A stretch of 64,000 bases of DNA from NAT127 sp034717695 (GTDB lineage Bacteria; Pseudomonadota; Gammaproteobacteria; Pseudomonadales; Porticoccaceae): NCBI GenBank assembly GCA_034717695.1, contig JAYELS010000005.1, forward strand, positions 124,001 through 188,000, read 5' to 3'. The number at the start of each line of letters is the position of its first letter. Positions within the stretch are counted from its first letter, which is position 1. Under the pieces are notes generated by a model, which saw only the letters and a list, made by a program, of their open reading frames with translations, had not been told where the DNA came from and searched no databases. Shown piece after piece: positions 41,941 to 52,295 of the stretch. The translations under genes and the position numbers were made by a program.

Positions 41941-44818
41941 TGCCGGGCTCGGGATCGCCCTCTTCCTGATCGCCTTCTTCGGTGTCGCCCTGGCCGCCCA
42001 GCACCGCCGCGCCCCCCAGGGCCTGTGGGCCCACCCGGCGATGTACGCCCTGTCGTTCTACGGGGTCAGCGGCGCGCTGTTCCATTTCGGCCTGGTGGAA
42101 ATCATGGGGCGCTACGGCCTCGCCGGGCTCTTCGGCCTGATCGCCTACACGGTGGTGTTCATCTTCGCGCCGCTGTTTCTCGAACCCCTGCGCTGGATTT
42201 CCCGCGCCCAGGCGTTCTCGTCGATTCCCAACCTGCTGGTCTACCGCTTTCGCTCCGAGGGCCTTGGCCGCATCGCCACCCTGGTGCTGGCGCTGTCGAG
42301 CCTGCCCATCGCTGCGGCCCAGCTGAAGATCATCCCGGACATCTTCCTCAACGGCAGTCACCCCCACCCGCTGGCGCCGGTCGCTCTGATGGCGCTCCTG
42401 GCGGCAGCCATCATCGCCTTTCTGTGGCTGTTTCGCGCCACCCCCCGGCAGCACCGGGCGATACCCCTGGTGATGGCCTTTGGCGGCCTGGTGGCGCTGG
42501 CGGCACTGCTGCTGTGCGGCGTGCTGGCGATCTACGGGGTGTTCGGCGGATTTAGCAACCTCAACAGCTGGGCGGAGAGCAGCGGGCAGGCCACGGTGGT
42601 GCGGCGCTTCGACCAGGCCTACGCCCTGATCCTGCTGTTCTTCACCGCGCCGTTCATCCTGCCCCAGCTGATCCATATGCAAACCCTGGGGCGCTGGTGG
42701 CCGCGCAATATCCCCGCCTCGTGGATGCCGCCACTGGTGGTGTGGCTGGCGGCGCTGCCAGTGCTGCCGATCCTCTGGGCCGGGCTCTACCTGCGGGCCG
42801 ACGTGCCCTTCCAGCAGTACCTGTCCACCATCCCCCTGCTGCTCGGCCAGCGCCTTCCCCACCTCTTGACCCTGGTGGCGGGGCTTTTCATCAGCGCCGG
42901 CCTGGTGACGGTGATGGCCGTCGCCATCGGCAAGTTCTTCGTCACAACCTTCGTCACCACCCGCCGCGAGCGCTTTACCGACGTGCCCCTCGATCGCTGG
43001 CTCGATCGCTGGCGTTTTCGCGCCGGGGCGCTGTGGGTCATCGCCGCCCTGGTGTTTGCCGCGGACATCCCCTCCCACAGCGTCACCGACCTCACCATCG
43101 CCGGGATGATGGGCCTCGCTCAGCTGGTGCCGGCGCTGATGGGCACCCTGTATCTGCCCCGGGTGAACCGCACCGGCTGCCTGGCGGGGCTCGCCGTGGG
43201 GCTCGGCCTCTGGGCGTTCGGATCCCTGCTGCCCCTGCTCTCCGGGCGGAGCGAGATCGCCACACCCTTTACCGACCCCCTGCTGGTGGGCCCCGCCAAC
43301 TGGGCCTACTGGCTGGTGGAGTCACTGATCGCCAATCTGCTGGTGACCCTGGTGGTATCCCGCCTCACCACCATGTCCCGGGACGAGCGCCTCCATGCCC
43401 ACCGCACCATGGTGGACAGCCTGCCGATTCCCCAGCGCGCCAGCCTCGACCCCACCACCCTCGACGCCGTCGAAGCCAAGCTGGCGGAGCTGATCGGCCC
43501 CCAGGCGCGGGACGAGGTGGAGCGGGTGATCGGCGAACTCAAGCTCGATCGCGGCGACCACAGGCCGCTGACCCTGCGCCTGGTTCGCGACCGGCTGAAC
43601 TACAACCTCAGCGACAAGATCGGCACCTTCGCCAGCGAGCGGGTGATCAACGCCATCATGCCCCTGGGGGACAAGGACGAGGCGCCGGTGGACGACATGA
43701 GCCTGCTGGAAACCCGCCTCGCCGGCGCCGGCAACGCCATGTCCGGCCTCGCGGCGGAGCTCAACAAGCTGCGGCTCTACCACCGCCAGACCCTCGAGAA
43801 CCTGCCTATCGGCGTGTGCTCCCTGGCCCGGGACGGGGAGATCCTGCTGTGGAACCACAGCCTCGCCACCTGCACGGGAATCGGTCCGCGCCAGGCGGAG
43901 GGCGGCAAGATCGCCGATCTCCCCGCGCCCTGGGGCCCGCTGCTGCGGGATTTCGCCGCCAGTGAATCGAGCCACTGGCCGGCCCACGAGGTGCGCGATC
44001 CGCGGGGCGGGGCCAGCGCCGGCAGCGCCTGGTTCCACCTCCACAAGTACCGGGTGGAGGAGAGCTCCCCGGTCCACGCTGGCAACCAGGTGATTCTCAT
44101 GGAGGACATCAGCGAACGCCTGCGCCTGATCCAGGAGCTGGCCCACGCCGAGCGCCTGACCTCGGTGGGCCGCCTCGCGGCGGGGGTCGCCCACGAGATC
44201 GGCAACCCGGTCACCGGTATCTCCTGCCTCGCCCAGGATCTGCTCAGCGAATCCCGGGACGACCAGACCCGCCACACCGCCGAGGTGATCCTCGCCCAGA
44301 CCACGCGGATTTCCACCATCGTCCGCACCCTCATCGACTTCTCCCGCAGCGACGACAACAGCGATCATCGCCCCGTGCACCTGGCCCGGGCGGTGGACGA
44401 TGCCATCCAGCTGCTGCGCCTCGACAAGGGCGCCAAGGCGGTCAACTTCCTGTCGACGGTGCCCGCCGACCTGATGGTCCATGGCGATACCCACCAGCTC
44501 ACCCAGGTGTTCGTCAACCTACTGTCGAACGCCCGGGACGCGAGCCCCGAGGGCAGCGACATCCGCGTCGACTGCGAGATGGGCCCCGGCGCCACCCGGC
44601 TGATCCACGTCAGCGACCGGGGCAGCGGCATCCCCGCCGAGCTCCACGAGAAGGTGCTGGATCCGTTCTTCACCACCAAGGAGCCCGGTGAAGGCACCGG
44701 GCTTGGCCTGTCCCTCGTCTACAGCATCATCCGCCTGCACCGGGGCAGCCTCGCCATCACCAGCCCGCTGGCGGACGGGCGGGGCACCCGGGTGACGATT
44801 TCCCTCAACGCCCCTTGA
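41930..44818 (+). CDS. cbrA: CbrA sensor histidine kinase with SLC5 transporter module
   Basis: The 962-residue protein begins with about 12 helices of sodium/solute symporter type (SLC5, about 1-480). A linker follows, then a PAS domain (about 620-735, ENLPIGVCSLARDGEILLWN) and a histidine kinase core. The phosphorylated His755 lies in GVAHEIGNPVTG, with NLLSNARDA, DRGSGIP, DPFFTTK and GTGLGLSL boxes. Pseudomonas CbrA imports histidine and activates CbrB when preferred carbon is scarce. The position upstream of the response regulator and sRNA supports CbrA. Confidence 0.93.
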   Translation: MSVDAGLGIALFLIAFFGVALAAQHRRAPQGLWAHPAMYALSFYGVSGALFHFGLVEIMGRYGLAGLFGLIAYTVVFIFAPLFLEPLRWISRAQAFSSIPNLLVYRFRSEGLGRIATLVLALSSLPIAAAQLKIIPDIFLNGSHPHPLAPVALMALLAAAIIAFLWLFRATPRQHRAIPLVMAFGGLVALAALLLCGVLAIYGVFGGFSNLNSWAESSGQATVVRRFDQAYALILLFFTAPFILPQLIHMQTLGRWWPRNIPASWMPPLVVWLAALPVLPILWAGLYLRADVPFQQYLSTIPLLLGQRLPHLLTLVAGLFISAGLVTVMAVAIGKFFVTTFVTTRRERFTDVPLDRWLDRWRFRAGALWVIAALVFAADIPSHSVTDLTIAGMMGLAQLVPALMGTLYLPRVNRTGCLAGLAVGLGLWAFGSLLPLLSGRSEIATPFTDPLLVGPANWAYWLVESLIANLLVTLVVSRLTTMSRDERLHAHRTMVDSLPIPQRASLDPTTLDAVEAKLAELIGPQARDEVERVIGELKLDRGDHRPLTLRLVRDRLNYNLSDKIGTFASERVINAIMPLGDKDEAPVDDMSLLETRLAGAGNAMSGLAAELNKLRLYHRQTLENLPIGVCSLARDGEILLWNHSLATCTGIGPRQAEGGKIADLPAPWGPLLRDFAASESSHWPAHEVRDPRGGASAGSAWFHLHKYRVEESSPVHAGNQVILMEDISERLRLIQELAHAERLTSVGRLAAGVAHEIGNPVTGISCLAQDLLSESRDDQTRHTAEVILAQTTRISTIVRTLIDFSRSDDNSDHRPVHLARAVDDAIQLLRLDKGAKAVNFLSTVPADLMVHGDTHQLTQVFVNLLSNARDASPEGSDIRVDCEMGPGATRLIHVSDRGSGIPAELHEKVLDPFFTTKEPGEGTGLGLSLVYSIIRLHRGSLAITSPLADGRGTRVTISLNAP

Positions 44819-44872
44819 TTCCGCGGGCCTTGGTGGTAAAACTAACCCCCTTTCAGCCGCCACTGGATTGTC

Positions 44873-46249
<1,377 letters not shown>

Positions 46250-46258
46250 TCACCCCTG

Positions 46259-46350
46259 GGTAACAGCGAATCCTGGTAACAACAGAAACACTTTTTGTGG
46301 GAATAGGTAACAAGCCCCGGCGGCGACAACGGGGTAAAAACAGGGTAAAA
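46259..46350 (+). promoter_or_regulatory. Cluster of GGTAACA-type repeats, candidate CbrB activator sites
   Basis: GGTAACA occurs at 46259-46265, 46275-46281 and 46306-46312. GGTAAAA-type copies occur at about 46333 and 46344. All lie upstream of the sigma-54 promoter, where an activator should bind. The reverse complement TGTTACC resembles the TGTTAC half-sites I recall for CbrB in Pseudomonas, from memory. An AT-rich stretch (46351-46387) separates them from the promoter and could bend or bind IHF. Confidence 0.55.
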
Positions 46351-46387
46351 AATCACAACCCATTGATATTATTTTGAAATAAATTTA

Positions 46388-46403
46388 TGGCACGGCATAT
46401 GCA
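46388..46403 (+). promoter_or_regulatory. Sigma-54 (RpoN) promoter
   Basis: TGGCACG-N4-ATGCA matches the -24/-12 consensus. GG at 46389-46390 and GC at 46401-46402 are separated by exactly 10 bases. The start site should lie about 12 bases after the GC, near 46414. Confidence 0.88.
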
Positions 46404-46413
46404 GTTATACCGG

Positions 46414-46563
46414 TATAACAATAAGAGCACTCAGCTGAATAACAACAAAAGATATAACCAATAAAATGACTGACGGATTGCAAGCGAGGACACAGGGGGG
46501 TTAGGACCCGTTTCCATACTGCATTCGGACCTTACAAGGGAGGCGCAAGCCTCCCTTTTGCTT
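46414..46563 (+). ncRNA. crcZ: CrcZ-like small RNA
   Basis: The locus lies between cbrB and pcnB, where crcZ lies in Pseudomonas, behind a consensus sigma-54 promoter and ahead of an intrinsic terminator. The predicted RNA is about 150 nt. Its first 55 nt contain A-rich CA motifs: AACAATAAG (46417), AATAACAACAAAAG (46438) and AACCAATAAAA (46456), the type bound by Hfq with Crc. Next come a G-rich tract at 46494-46500 and the terminator hairpin. It is much shorter than the roughly 400-nt Pseudomonas CrcZ. No protein-coding frame is supported. Ends are inferred from signals. Confidence 0.8.
46536..46559 (+). terminator. Intrinsic terminator of the CrcZ-like RNA
   Basis: An 8-bp stem AAGGGAGG/CCTCCCTT with loop CGCAAG is followed by TTTTGCTTTT. 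Confidence 0.88.
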
Positions 46564-46636
46564 TTCCCGGTTACCGTCCTTTCCCGTCGCGACCCTGTGG
46601 TAAACTGCCGCCTTTTCCCTCACTTGAAAACACCCG

Positions 46637-47998
46637 ATGCTGAAAAGGCTGATCAAGATCTTCGCCCCCCGGAAATCCCGCCCCCCAACGGTTGGCCCCC
46701 ATATCCTCAAGTCCGGCCAGCACGCCATCAAACCCCGGGATATCAGCAGTGGCGCGAGCAAGATCGTAGACATGCTTGAGGAGCACAAGTTCCAGGCCTA
46801 TGTGGTGGGCGGCTGCGTCCGCGACATCCTCCTCGGTCGCCACCCCAAGGACTTCGACGTGGCCACCAACGCCACCCCCGAGGAAGTCAAGGCCCTGTTC
46901 CGGCGCGCCCGCATCGTCGGTCGCCGCTTCCAGATCGTCCATGTCCACATGGGCCGCGACCTGGTGGAAGTCACCACCTTCCGCGCCAACCACGGCGGCG
47001 GCAGTGGTCGCGGCGCGGTGCAGAGCGACCAGGGCATGCTGCTGCGGGACAACGTCTTCGGCGACATCAACGAGGACGCCCAGCGCCGCGACTTCACCGT
47101 CAACGCCCTCTACTACCATCCCCGGGACAACACCCTCTACGACTACGCCGGCGGCCTCGCCGACATCGAGGCCCGGCGCCTGCGGATCATCGGCGATCCC
47201 GAGACCCGCTTCCGGGAAGATCCGGTGCGCATGCTGCGCGCCGCCCGCTTCGCCGGCAAACTGGGCTTCACCGTCGACCCCGCCACCGCCGCCCCCATCC
47301 GCCAGCTGGCGCCGCTGCTGCGGGACATACCCGCCGCGCGGCTGTTCGATGAATGGCTCAAGCTGTTCCTCTCCGGCCACGCCCTGGCAACCTTCAGGGT
47401 ATTGCGGGAATTCGGCCTGTTCCGCGAGCTGTTTCCCCTGGTGGACCCGATGCTCGACGAGGGCGACGGCCTCTATCTACGCTTCGTCGAACAGGCGCTG
47501 ATGAACACCGACGAGCGCATCCGCGACGACAAGCGGGTGACCCCCGCCTTCCTGCTCGCCGCCCTGCTATGGCCGCCGGTGGTCAAGGCCACCGGCCACT
47601 TCCTCGCCAAGGGGGAGAACCCGGCCATGGCCATGCAGAAGGCGGGGGGCCAGGTGGTCGCCCACCAGGTGGACCGTATCGCCATCCCCCGGCGCTTTTC
47701 CCAGCCCATGCGGGAAATCTGGGATCTGCAGCAGCGCCTGCCGCTGCGCCACGGGCGCCGCGCCGATCACCTCCTCGAAGTGCCGCGTTTCCGCGCCGGC
47801 TACGATTTCGTGCTGCTCAGGGAGCAGGCCGGGGAAGACCTCGGCGGCCTCGGTCGCTGGTGGACCCGCTACCAGGAGGCCGACGACGGCGAGCGCCAGG
47901 CCATGGTCAAGGCGGTGGAAAGCCAGGGCAGCGGCGGTCAGCCGCAACGCCGCCGGCGCCGTCCCCGGCGCAAGCCGGACGGGGGCGCTCCGGCTTGA
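46637..47998 (+). CDS. pcnB: Poly(A) polymerase I
   Basis: The 453-residue protein has the nucleotidyltransferase signature GGCVRDILLGRHPKDFDVATNA (residues 56-77), with the DxD metal ligands and RRFQIVHV. The C-terminal tail is Arg-rich (QRRRRRPRRK), as in Pseudomonas and E. coli PcnB, and distinguishes it from CCA-adding enzymes. It polyadenylates RNA for decay. Its stop overlaps the folK TTG start. Confidence 0.93.
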   Translation: MLKRLIKIFAPRKSRPPTVGPHILKSGQHAIKPRDISSGASKIVDMLEEHKFQAYVVGGCVRDILLGRHPKDFDVATNATPEEVKALFRRARIVGRRFQIVHVHMGRDLVEVTTFRANHGGGSGRGAVQSDQGMLLRDNVFGDINEDAQRRDFTVNALYYHPRDNTLYDYAGGLADIEARRLRIIGDPETRFREDPVRMLRAARFAGKLGFTVDPATAAPIRQLAPLLRDIPAARLFDEWLKLFLSGHALATFRVLREFGLFRELFPLVDPMLDEGDGLYLRFVEQALMNTDERIRDDKRVTPAFLLAALLWPPVVKATGHFLAKGENPAMAMQKAGGQVVAHQVDRIAIPRRFSQPMREIWDLQQRLPLRHGRRADHLLEVPRFRAGYDFVLLREQAGEDLGGLGRWWTRYQEADDGERQAMVKAVESQGSGGQPQRRRRRPRRKPDGGAPA

Positions 47999-48492
47999 GC
48001 CGGGAGACCACCGCCTACATCGGCATCGGCAGCAACCTGGATGATCCGCGCCGCCAGGTTGCCCTCGCCGTCGAAGCCCTCCGCCAACTGGCCGCCACCC
48101 GGCTGCTGGCCTGTTCCGACTGGTACCTGAGCGACCCCCTGGGGCCCGGGCCGCAGCCGCCCTACGTCAACGGCGTCGCCCGTCTCGCCACCCGCCTGAC
48201 ACCCCTGGCGCTGCTTCGCGCCCTCCAGGCCATCGAGGAGCGCCAGGGGCGGGTGCGCGGAGAGCGCTGGGGGCCCCGCACCCTCGACCTGGACATCCTC
48301 CTGTTCGGGGACGAGACCCTGGCGACACCCGAGCTGCGGGTGCCCCACCCGGAAATGGCGCGCCGCCCCTTCGTGCTCCACCCCCTTGCCGAGCTGGCGC
48401 CGGCGCTGGTGCTGCCGGACGGCACACCCCTCGCCGCACTCTTGGCAAAGTGCCCGGCGGACGGTATCGTCCGCCTCACTGACGGAGACTAA
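47995..48492 (+). CDS. folK: 2-amino-4-hydroxy-6-hydroxymethyldihydropteridine diphosphokinase
   Basis: The 165-residue protein starts at TTG 47995 (TTGA overlap with pcnB) and reads SRETTAYIGIGSNLDDP. Family motifs are YVNGVARL, RWGPRTLDLDILLFGD and VPHPEMARRPFVLHPLAELAP. It pyrophosphorylates the pterin for folate synthesis. The start is inferred from the overlap and the usual N-terminal length (about 8 residues before IGxGSN). Confidence 0.93.
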   Translation: MSRETTAYIGIGSNLDDPRRQVALAVEALRQLAATRLLACSDWYLSDPLGPGPQPPYVNGVARLATRLTPLALLRALQAIEERQGRVRGERWGPRTLDLDILLFGDETLATPELRVPHPEMARRPFVLHPLAELAPALVLPDGTPLAALLAKCPADGIVRLTDGD

Positions 48493-48493
48493 C

Positions 48494-49177
48494 GTGGATT
48501 TGCTCGCAAACGATATCGGCCTCGACCTGACCCGCTACGAGCTGCCGCGCTTCATCGCCGTCGAGGGCCCCATTGGCGTCGGCAAAACCACCCTCGCCAA
48601 GCGCCTCGGCCGCACCCTCAACTACGACACCCTGCTGGAACAGGCCGAGGAAAACCCCTTCCTCGAAAAGTTCTACACCGATCGCCGCTCCACGGCGCTG
48701 CCCACCCAGCTGTTTTTTCTTTTTCAGCGGGTCAAGCAGCTCCAGTCGCTGCGCCAGCGGGATATCTTCAAGCCGGTGAGCATCGCCGACTTCCTGATGG
48801 AGAAGGACCCCCTGTTCGCCCAGGTCACCCTCGATGCGGACGAACTGCGCCTCTACCAGAACGTCTATGCCCAGCTGACGGTGGACTCCCCCGTGCCCGA
48901 CCTGGTGATCTACCTCCAGGCCCCCACGGAGGTGCTGCTGGAGCGCATCCAGCACCGGGGCACACCCATGGAGCAGAACATCGATCCGGGCTACCTGCGC
49001 ACCCTCAACGACGCCTATACCCAGTTTTTCTATTATTACGAGCGCGCGCCGCTGCTGATCGTCAACGCCACCGAGATCGACCTGGCCAACAGCGACGCCG
49101 ACTACCGCAACCTGGTCGAGTACCTGCTGACCATCAAGACCGGCAAGCACTACTACAACCCCACGCCGCATCTCTAA
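48494..49177 (+). CDS. Deoxynucleoside kinase
   Basis: The 227-residue protein starts at GTG 48494 after GGAG. It has the P-loop GPIGVGKT, QLFFLFQRVKQ, the SIADFLMEKDPLFA block (the D.F...K substrate region) and the LID-like LLERIQHRGTPMEQ. It resembles dGK/dCK-type deoxyribonucleoside kinases that salvage deoxynucleosides. The gene is placed between folK and panB, with 1 bp after the folK stop. Substrate preference is not readable. Confidence 0.88.
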   Translation: MDLLANDIGLDLTRYELPRFIAVEGPIGVGKTTLAKRLGRTLNYDTLLEQAEENPFLEKFYTDRRSTALPTQLFFLFQRVKQLQSLRQRDIFKPVSIADFLMEKDPLFAQVTLDADELRLYQNVYAQLTVDSPVPDLVIYLQAPTEVLLERIQHRGTPMEQNIDPGYLRTLNDAYTQFFYYYERAPLLIVNATEIDLANSDADYRNLVEYLLTIKTGKHYYNPTPHL

Positions 49178-49227
49178 GTCCGGTACCCCGGCTGTTATGG
49201 CCAGGTCCATTCGCGAGAGGAACACCC

Positions 49228-50019
49228 ATGAAAGCCATCAATCTAGCCAGCCTCCAGGCCATGAAGAGCGCCAAGGAGAAATTCGCGGTGATCACCGCCT
49301 ACGACGCCTCCTTCTCCCGCCTGGCGGCGCTCGCCGGCATCGAGGTGGTGCTGGTGGGGGACTCCCTCGGCAATGTGGTGCTCGGCCACGACAGCACCGT
49401 GCCGGTCACCATGGATGACATGATCCACCACACCCTGGCGGTGGCGCGGGGCAACAGCAAGTCGCTGATCATCGCCGACCTGCCGTTCATGGCCTATGCC
49501 AGCGAACACCAGGCCCTCGACAACGCCGCCGCGCTGATGCAGGCGGGTGCCCAGATGGTCAAGCTGGAGGGCGGCGCCTGGCTGGAAGAGACCGTCCAGC
49601 TGCTCACCGAGCGGGGCATCCCCGTGTGCGCCCACCTAGGACTCACCCCCCAGTCGGTCCACAAGTTGGGCGGCTACCGGGTGCAGGGCAAGGACGACGA
49701 GGCCGCGGCGCAGATCCTCAGCGATGCCCTGCTGCTGCAGGACGCCGGGGCCGACCTGCTGGTGCTCGAATGCGTCCCCGCTCCCCTCGCGGCGCAGATC
49801 AGCGAGGCGCTGTTCATTCCGGTGATCGGCATCGGTGCCGGCGCCGGCACCGATGCCCAGGTGCTGGTGATCTACGACATGCTGGGGATTTCCCCCCGCC
49901 AGCCCCGCTTCAGCAGGAACTTCCTGGTGGGCGCCGATTCCGTCCTGGGCGCCCTCGAGGCCTACGCCAGCGCGGTGCGCTCGGGCCAGTTCCCGGAGGC
50001 GGAGCACAGCTTCAAGTAG
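49228..50019 (+). CDS. panB: 3-methyl-2-oxobutanoate hydroxymethyltransferase
   Basis: The 263-residue TIM-barrel protein has GDSLGNVVLGHDSTVPVT, the Asp metal ligand region, AVARGNSKSLIIADLPF, GGAW, GHLGLTPQSVHKLGG-type sequence (AHLGLTPQSV) and IGIGAGAGTDAQVLVIYDMLG. It makes ketopantoate for coenzyme A. GAGAGGA precedes the ATG. panC, which normally follows, is absent; the transcript ends at a strong terminator. Confidence 0.94.
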   Translation: MKAINLASLQAMKSAKEKFAVITAYDASFSRLAALAGIEVVLVGDSLGNVVLGHDSTVPVTMDDMIHHTLAVARGNSKSLIIADLPFMAYASEHQALDNAAALMQAGAQMVKLEGGAWLEETVQLLTERGIPVCAHLGLTPQSVHKLGGYRVQGKDDEAAAQILSDALLLQDAGADLLVLECVPAPLAAQISEALFIPVIGIGAGAGTDAQVLVIYDMLGISPRQPRFSRNFLVGADSVLGALEAYASAVRSGQFPEAEHSFK

Positions 50020-50037
50020 CACCCCGGCGCGGCCCAC

Positions 50038-50073
50038 AAAAAAGGCCGGCCCCTCTCGGGGCCGGCCTTTTTT
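50038..50073. terminator. Bidirectional terminator between panB and pnp
   Basis: A-run, 10-bp stem GGCCGGCCCC/GGGGCCGGCC with loop TCTC, T-run. It ends both convergent transcripts. Confidence 0.93.
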
Positions 50074-50099
50074 GCACTTGCGGAAGAGGCTGGCGACCC

Positions 50100-52244
50100 T
50101 TACAGGGCGCCGTCCTGCACCGCTTCCTCGCTGGTGGCTTCGCCACCGGCGCTGCCTTCCTCGGCGGCGGCTTCCTTGATGGAGAGCTTGATGCGGCCGC
50201 GGTTGTCCACGTCGAGCACCTTCACCCGCACCTTCTGCCCTTCCTTCAGGTAATCGCTGACGGCGTTGACACGCTCCTCGGCGATCTGGGAGATGTGCAC
50301 CAGGCCATCGGTACCGGGCATGAAGGTGACGAACGCGCCGAAATCGACGATCCGAGCCACCACGCCATCGTAGATGCGACCGATCTCGGCCTCGGCGGTG
50401 ATGCCCTCGATGCGCGCCACGGCGGCGCGCAGGCCGTCGGCGTTGTCGCTGTAGATGCGGATGGTGCCGTCATCCTCGATATCGATGGTGGCACCGGTCT
50501 CCTCGGTGAGGGCGCGGATGGTGGCGCCACCCTTGCCGATCACATCGCGGATCTTGTCGGTGTCGATCTTCATGGTGTGGTAGCGCGGCGCGCTGTCGGA
50601 CACCTGGGGACGGCCCTCGGAGATCACCTTGTTCATCTCGCCGAGGATATGGAGGCGGGCATGGAGCGCCTGGTTCAGGGCGGTCTCCATGATTTCCTCG
50701 GTGATGCCCTCGATCTTGATGTCCATCTGCAGGGCGGTGACGCCCTGGGCGGTACCCGCCACCTTGAAGTCCATGTCGCCGAGATGGTCCTCGTCGCCGA
50801 GGATGTCGGTCAGTACGGCGTAGCCTTCCGGGTCCTTGACAAGACCCATGGCGATACCGGCCACCGGCGCCTTGAGGGGCACACCGGCGTCCATCAGGGC
50901 GAGGCTGGTACCGCACACCGAGGCCATGGAGCTGGAGCCATTGGATTCGGTGATCTCCGACACGACCCGCAGGGTGTAGGGGAAGGTGTCGAGGCTCGGC
51001 AGCACGGCGGCAACGCCGCGCCGCGCGAGGCGGCCGTGGCCCACTTCGCGGCGGCCGGTAAAGCCGACGCGACCGCACTCACCCACCGAGTAGGGGGGGA
51101 AGTTGTAGTGGAGCATGAAGGGGTCCTTGCGCTCCCCTTCCAGGGCATCGATGATCTGGGCATCCCGCAGGGAGCCGAGGGTGGCGGCCACCAGGGCCTG
51201 GGTCTCGCCACGGGTGAAGAGGGCGGTACCGTGAACCTTGGGCAGCACGCCCACCTGCACGCTGATGGGCCGCACGGTCTTGTTGTCGCGGCCATCGATG
51301 CGGGGTTCGCCGCGGATGATGCGACCGCGGACGATTTTCTTCTCGAGCTTCTTGAACGCGCCCTTGACGGCATCGGCGGTGACTCCGCTGGCCTCGTTCA
51401 CCAGGGCGGCGATGGCTTCGCCGCGCACGGCGTCGATGGCGGCCACCCGCTCCTGCTTGTTGGTCAGCTGGTAGGCGGCGTCGAGGCGCGGGCCAAACTG
51501 CGCCTTGAGGGCGGAGGCCAGCTCCAGATTCTCGGCGGGGGCCTGCCAGTCCCAGCGGGGCTTGCCCACCTCGCGGACCAGATCGTCGATCACGGCGATG
51601 GCGGCCTGCATCTCCTGGTGGCCGAACAGCACGGCGCCGAGCATCAGGTCCTCGGGCAGCTCCTTGGCTTCGGACTCCACCATCAGCACCGCGTCGCGGG
51701 TACCGGCAACCACCATGTCGAGGTCAGACTTGGCGAGCTGCGAGTAGGTGGGGTTGAGCAGGTAGCCGGCGTCGCCGCTGTAGCCCACGCGGGCGGCGGC
51801 GATGGGGCCATTGAAGGGAATGCCGGAAATAGCCAGGGCCGCGGAGGTGCCGATCATGGCGGCGATATCCGGGTCGATGTCCTTGTCGGCGGACAGCACG
51901 GTGCAGATCACCTGCACTTCGTTCTTGTAGCCGTCGGGGAACAGCGGGCGGATGGGGCGGTCGATCAGGCGCGAGGTGAGGGTTTCCTTCTCGCTGGGAC
52001 GGCCTTCGCGCTTGAAGAAGCCGCCGGGGATCTTCCCGGCCGCGTAGGCCTTTTCCTGGTAATTGACGGTGAGGGGGAAGAAGTCCATCCCCTCCTTGGC
52101 TTCACGGGCGCCCACCACGGTGCACAGCACGCTGGTGTCGTCCATGGTGCACAGCACGGCGCCAGTGGCCTGGCGGGCGATGCGCCCGGTTTCCAGGGTG
52201 ACGGTGTGCTGGCCGTATTGGAATGATTTGATGACAGGTTTCAC
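50100..52244 (-). CDS. pnp: Polyribonucleotide nucleotidyltransferase
   Basis: The 714-residue protein starts at GTG 52244, the better candidate because AGGAAG lies 9 nt upstream and the product then aligns with known N-termini (VKPVIKSFQYGQ). Two RNase PH domains (FFPLTVNYQEK, and RGETQALVAATLG near 370), a KH domain (DVIGKGGATIRALTEETG) and an S1 domain (IYDGVVARIVDFGAF) follow. The last 25 residues are Glu/Ala-rich. It is a 3'-5' phosphorolytic exonuclease of the degradosome. Confidence 0.96.
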   Translation of the reverse strand: MKPVIKSFQYGQHTVTLETGRIARQATGAVLCTMDDTSVLCTVVGAREAKEGMDFFPLTVNYQEKAYAAGKIPGGFFKREGRPSEKETLTSRLIDRPIRPLFPDGYKNEVQVICTVLSADKDIDPDIAAMIGTSAALAISGIPFNGPIAAARVGYSGDAGYLLNPTYSQLAKSDLDMVVAGTRDAVLMVESEAKELPEDLMLGAVLFGHQEMQAAIAVIDDLVREVGKPRWDWQAPAENLELASALKAQFGPRLDAAYQLTNKQERVAAIDAVRGEAIAALVNEASGVTADAVKGAFKKLEKKIVRGRIIRGEPRIDGRDNKTVRPISVQVGVLPKVHGTALFTRGETQALVAATLGSLRDAQIIDALEGERKDPFMLHYNFPPYSVGECGRVGFTGRREVGHGRLARRGVAAVLPSLDTFPYTLRVVSEITESNGSSSMASVCGTSLALMDAGVPLKAPVAGIAMGLVKDPEGYAVLTDILGDEDHLGDMDFKVAGTAQGVTALQMDIKIEGITEEIMETALNQALHARLHILGEMNKVISEGRPQVSDSAPRYHTMKIDTDKIRDVIGKGGATIRALTEETGATIDIEDDGTIRIYSDNADGLRAAVARIEGITAEAEIGRIYDGVVARIVDFGAFVTFMPGTDGLVHISQIAEERVNAVSDYLKEGQKVRVKVLDVDNRGRIKLSIKEAAAEEGSAGGEATSEEAVQDGAL

Positions 52245-52265
52245 GTTTTTCACCTTCCTAAACAA

Positions 52266-52288
52266 AGACGGCTCCCCAGGAGCCGTCT
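52266..52288 (-). terminator. rpsO-pnp intercistronic hairpin
   Basis: Stem AGACGGCTCC/GGAGCCGTCT has a 3-nt loop; TTTGTTT follows on the minus strand. It matches the position of the rpsO terminator/RNase III region known between these genes in E. coli. Confidence 0.7.
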
Positions 52289-52295
52289 GAATGCA

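Noticed and set aside
47353..47994. N-terminal extension of FolK into pcnB
   Set aside because: It lies in another frame of pcnB with Arg/Pro/Gly-rich content; FolK similarity starts after the TTG at 47995.
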